Below are positions 62,827 to 64,000 of a stretch of DNA of 64,000 nucleotides, one piece after another. Position 1 is the stretch's first letter. Each line of letters begins with the position of its first letter. The stretch covers positions 1 to 64,000 of the forward strand of contig QNGE01000861.1 in assembly GCA_008508345.1 (NCBI GenBank), written 5' to 3'. Under the pieces are notes generated by a model. The model had not been told where the DNA came from, made no database searches, and saw nothing but the letters and a program-made list of their open reading frames with translations. The stretch comes from Paragonimus westermani. Taxonomy: Eukaryota > Platyhelminthes > Trematoda > Plagiorchiida > Troglotrematidae. Both the position numbers and the translations under genes were made by a program.

Positions 62827-64000
62827 GTAGGTCAGCAAAGAACACTACAAAATTCCTGTAACTTTAAAATTGTGGATTTCCACCTCTTACTCTCAAGATG
62901 ATTTGAATAAGCACGCAATTTCTGTACTCACTTTTATTCATACCGTATTGATATGACAGTTACGATTGTTAATCAAATCGCAGGCTTAATACTGTAACAG
63001 TGAAAGTGTGTGGAGGCCAATGAACACATTTGCGTAGAATTCTTTGAAAGGGATACAGTAGGTAATGCAAAAATTTCAGTATTAACCGTTTCACTATACA
63101 GAAACATTTTGAACTTCGGCTCATATTACATGCTAGTTTAATACTAAAATTTTGATCAACCACTGCTTTAATTGGAACAGCTCCTATCTATCTTCCGAGA
63201 AATGTTAGTTAGGTGAATGACATAATTATGCAGTTAACCAAATACTATCACAGAGGGATTTATTTTATTAATGGTTTCCATTTTGAGTAAAAGAGCGGAA
63301 TATGCAGTTTACGGGAATTATGAAACGAAAATTTGCAGACTAGAGCATGATGAATATGTTCGTGTACATTGAAACCTGTGATAGATGTTTTTGAAAAAAG
63401 AGACAGGTGGGAGTATTATTTTGGCTTCCGAAGTTTAGTAGAAGAATTAATGTGGAAGAGAAAATCGGGGACAATGAAGAGAACAGGAACCCAATTTACC
63501 CTGACAGCTTTTTTGGTGACCCGAATATTTGTATCAAGACTGCGCTGCAATCCAGCAAACAGGGGCCCAGTTCCGACGGACTGTGTCGGCTTGTTCCAGA
63601 TTGGACGTATCCCTAAAGGAGTGTAAGCGATCGCATTGTCAATTTTAAGTGCCAGGTGGACTGTATGACAGGGCGGCATTTGATATATTGGATTTCAAAA
63701 ACCATGACTACTAGAGCGTTCTTTTAGAGTCCGGGTATATCCGATCTGGAAAAGGCTACCATGGACTCTCGTATTTGTTTTGGTGTTTGAGTTGAAGCGC
63801 AGACTTAATGCAACTATTTGAGATACTAAACAGAGCATTAGGATAAGATGATAATCAGAACCACTCAAGTAGACTACAAATAATCCCAACCTCTCATTTT
63901 CGGCGCTGGCCAGCAGTCGTCTATTGTATTTTGAAATGCGACAGCTGCATGGTCAATAGACAGTGGTTTGATTTTCTATCCTGCTCATCATTTTCTGACT
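62827..64000. other. right edge: intron of gene B, nothing else recognised
   Basis: No further microexon with acceptable signals. Candidates at 63374-63395 (22 nt) and 63439-63456 (stop in phase 1) fail. Overlapping frames around 63369-63679 on both strands are unassigned; the segment at 63590-63615 and the minus strand of 63735-63755 are loosely alike, possibly a small inverted repeat. Confidence 0.45.

Noticed and set aside
1..64000. CRISPR arrays, operons, rRNA genes or bacterial signals
   Set aside because: No regularly spaced direct repeats, no dense coding and no rRNA-like sequence. The window is clearly eukaryotic.

Overview
Eukaryotic nuclear DNA, moderately AT-rich, with no open frame above about 130 codons on either strand. 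The likely source is a digenean trematode (flatworm). The evidence for that is (i) chains of tiny symmetric exons behind signal-peptide-like first exons, the architecture of the micro-exon genes (MEGs) best known from Schistosoma and relatives; (ii) a Penelope-like retroelement remnant; (iii) tRNA-derived SINE-like copies and hammerhead-ribozyme repeats; and (iv) multi-kb introns. Base composition and intron size fit Fasciola/Echinostoma-type genomes at least as well as Schistosoma, but this is inference.

Layout. 1-9.9 kb: no recognised gene, two SINE-like copies on the minus strand. 9946-10231: a small foldback element flanked by a 14-bp direct repeat, with a hammerhead ribozyme core in each arm on opposite strands. 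10775-21743: a very large, near-perfect inverted duplication, two 3906-bp arms around a 3157-bp unique spacer; I count nine mismatches and no indels. 22.7-38 kb: first plus-strand micro-exon gene candidate (gene A), with TATA box, initiator, signal-peptide exon and 24-, 21- and 18-nt phase-1 exons; its 3' end is unresolved. Two mobile-element remnants lie in this span: a 474-bp foldback (34939-35412) and a 1.08-kb Penelope-like fragment between inverted end repeats (35967-37048).

38.8 kb to beyond the right edge: second plus-strand micro-exon gene (gene B), the main result. A signal-peptide exon, a 45-nt intron and an 18-nt exon are followed by eight exons of exactly 21 nt at 43.3, 50.6, 53.5, 54.7, 56.0, 57.4, 59.4 and 62.8 kb. 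All are phase 1, all are open in that phase, and most have strong acceptors and donors. Each adds seven residues, and hydrophobic or aromatic residues recur at the second and fifth positions, so exons and helical heptads appear to be in register. I see no comparable chain on the minus strand.

The microexons were found by reading splice signals, without RNA data. Individual exons may be wrong, others may be missing, and genes A and B could be one locus. The remaining sequence is intron or intergenic DNA with small repeats.
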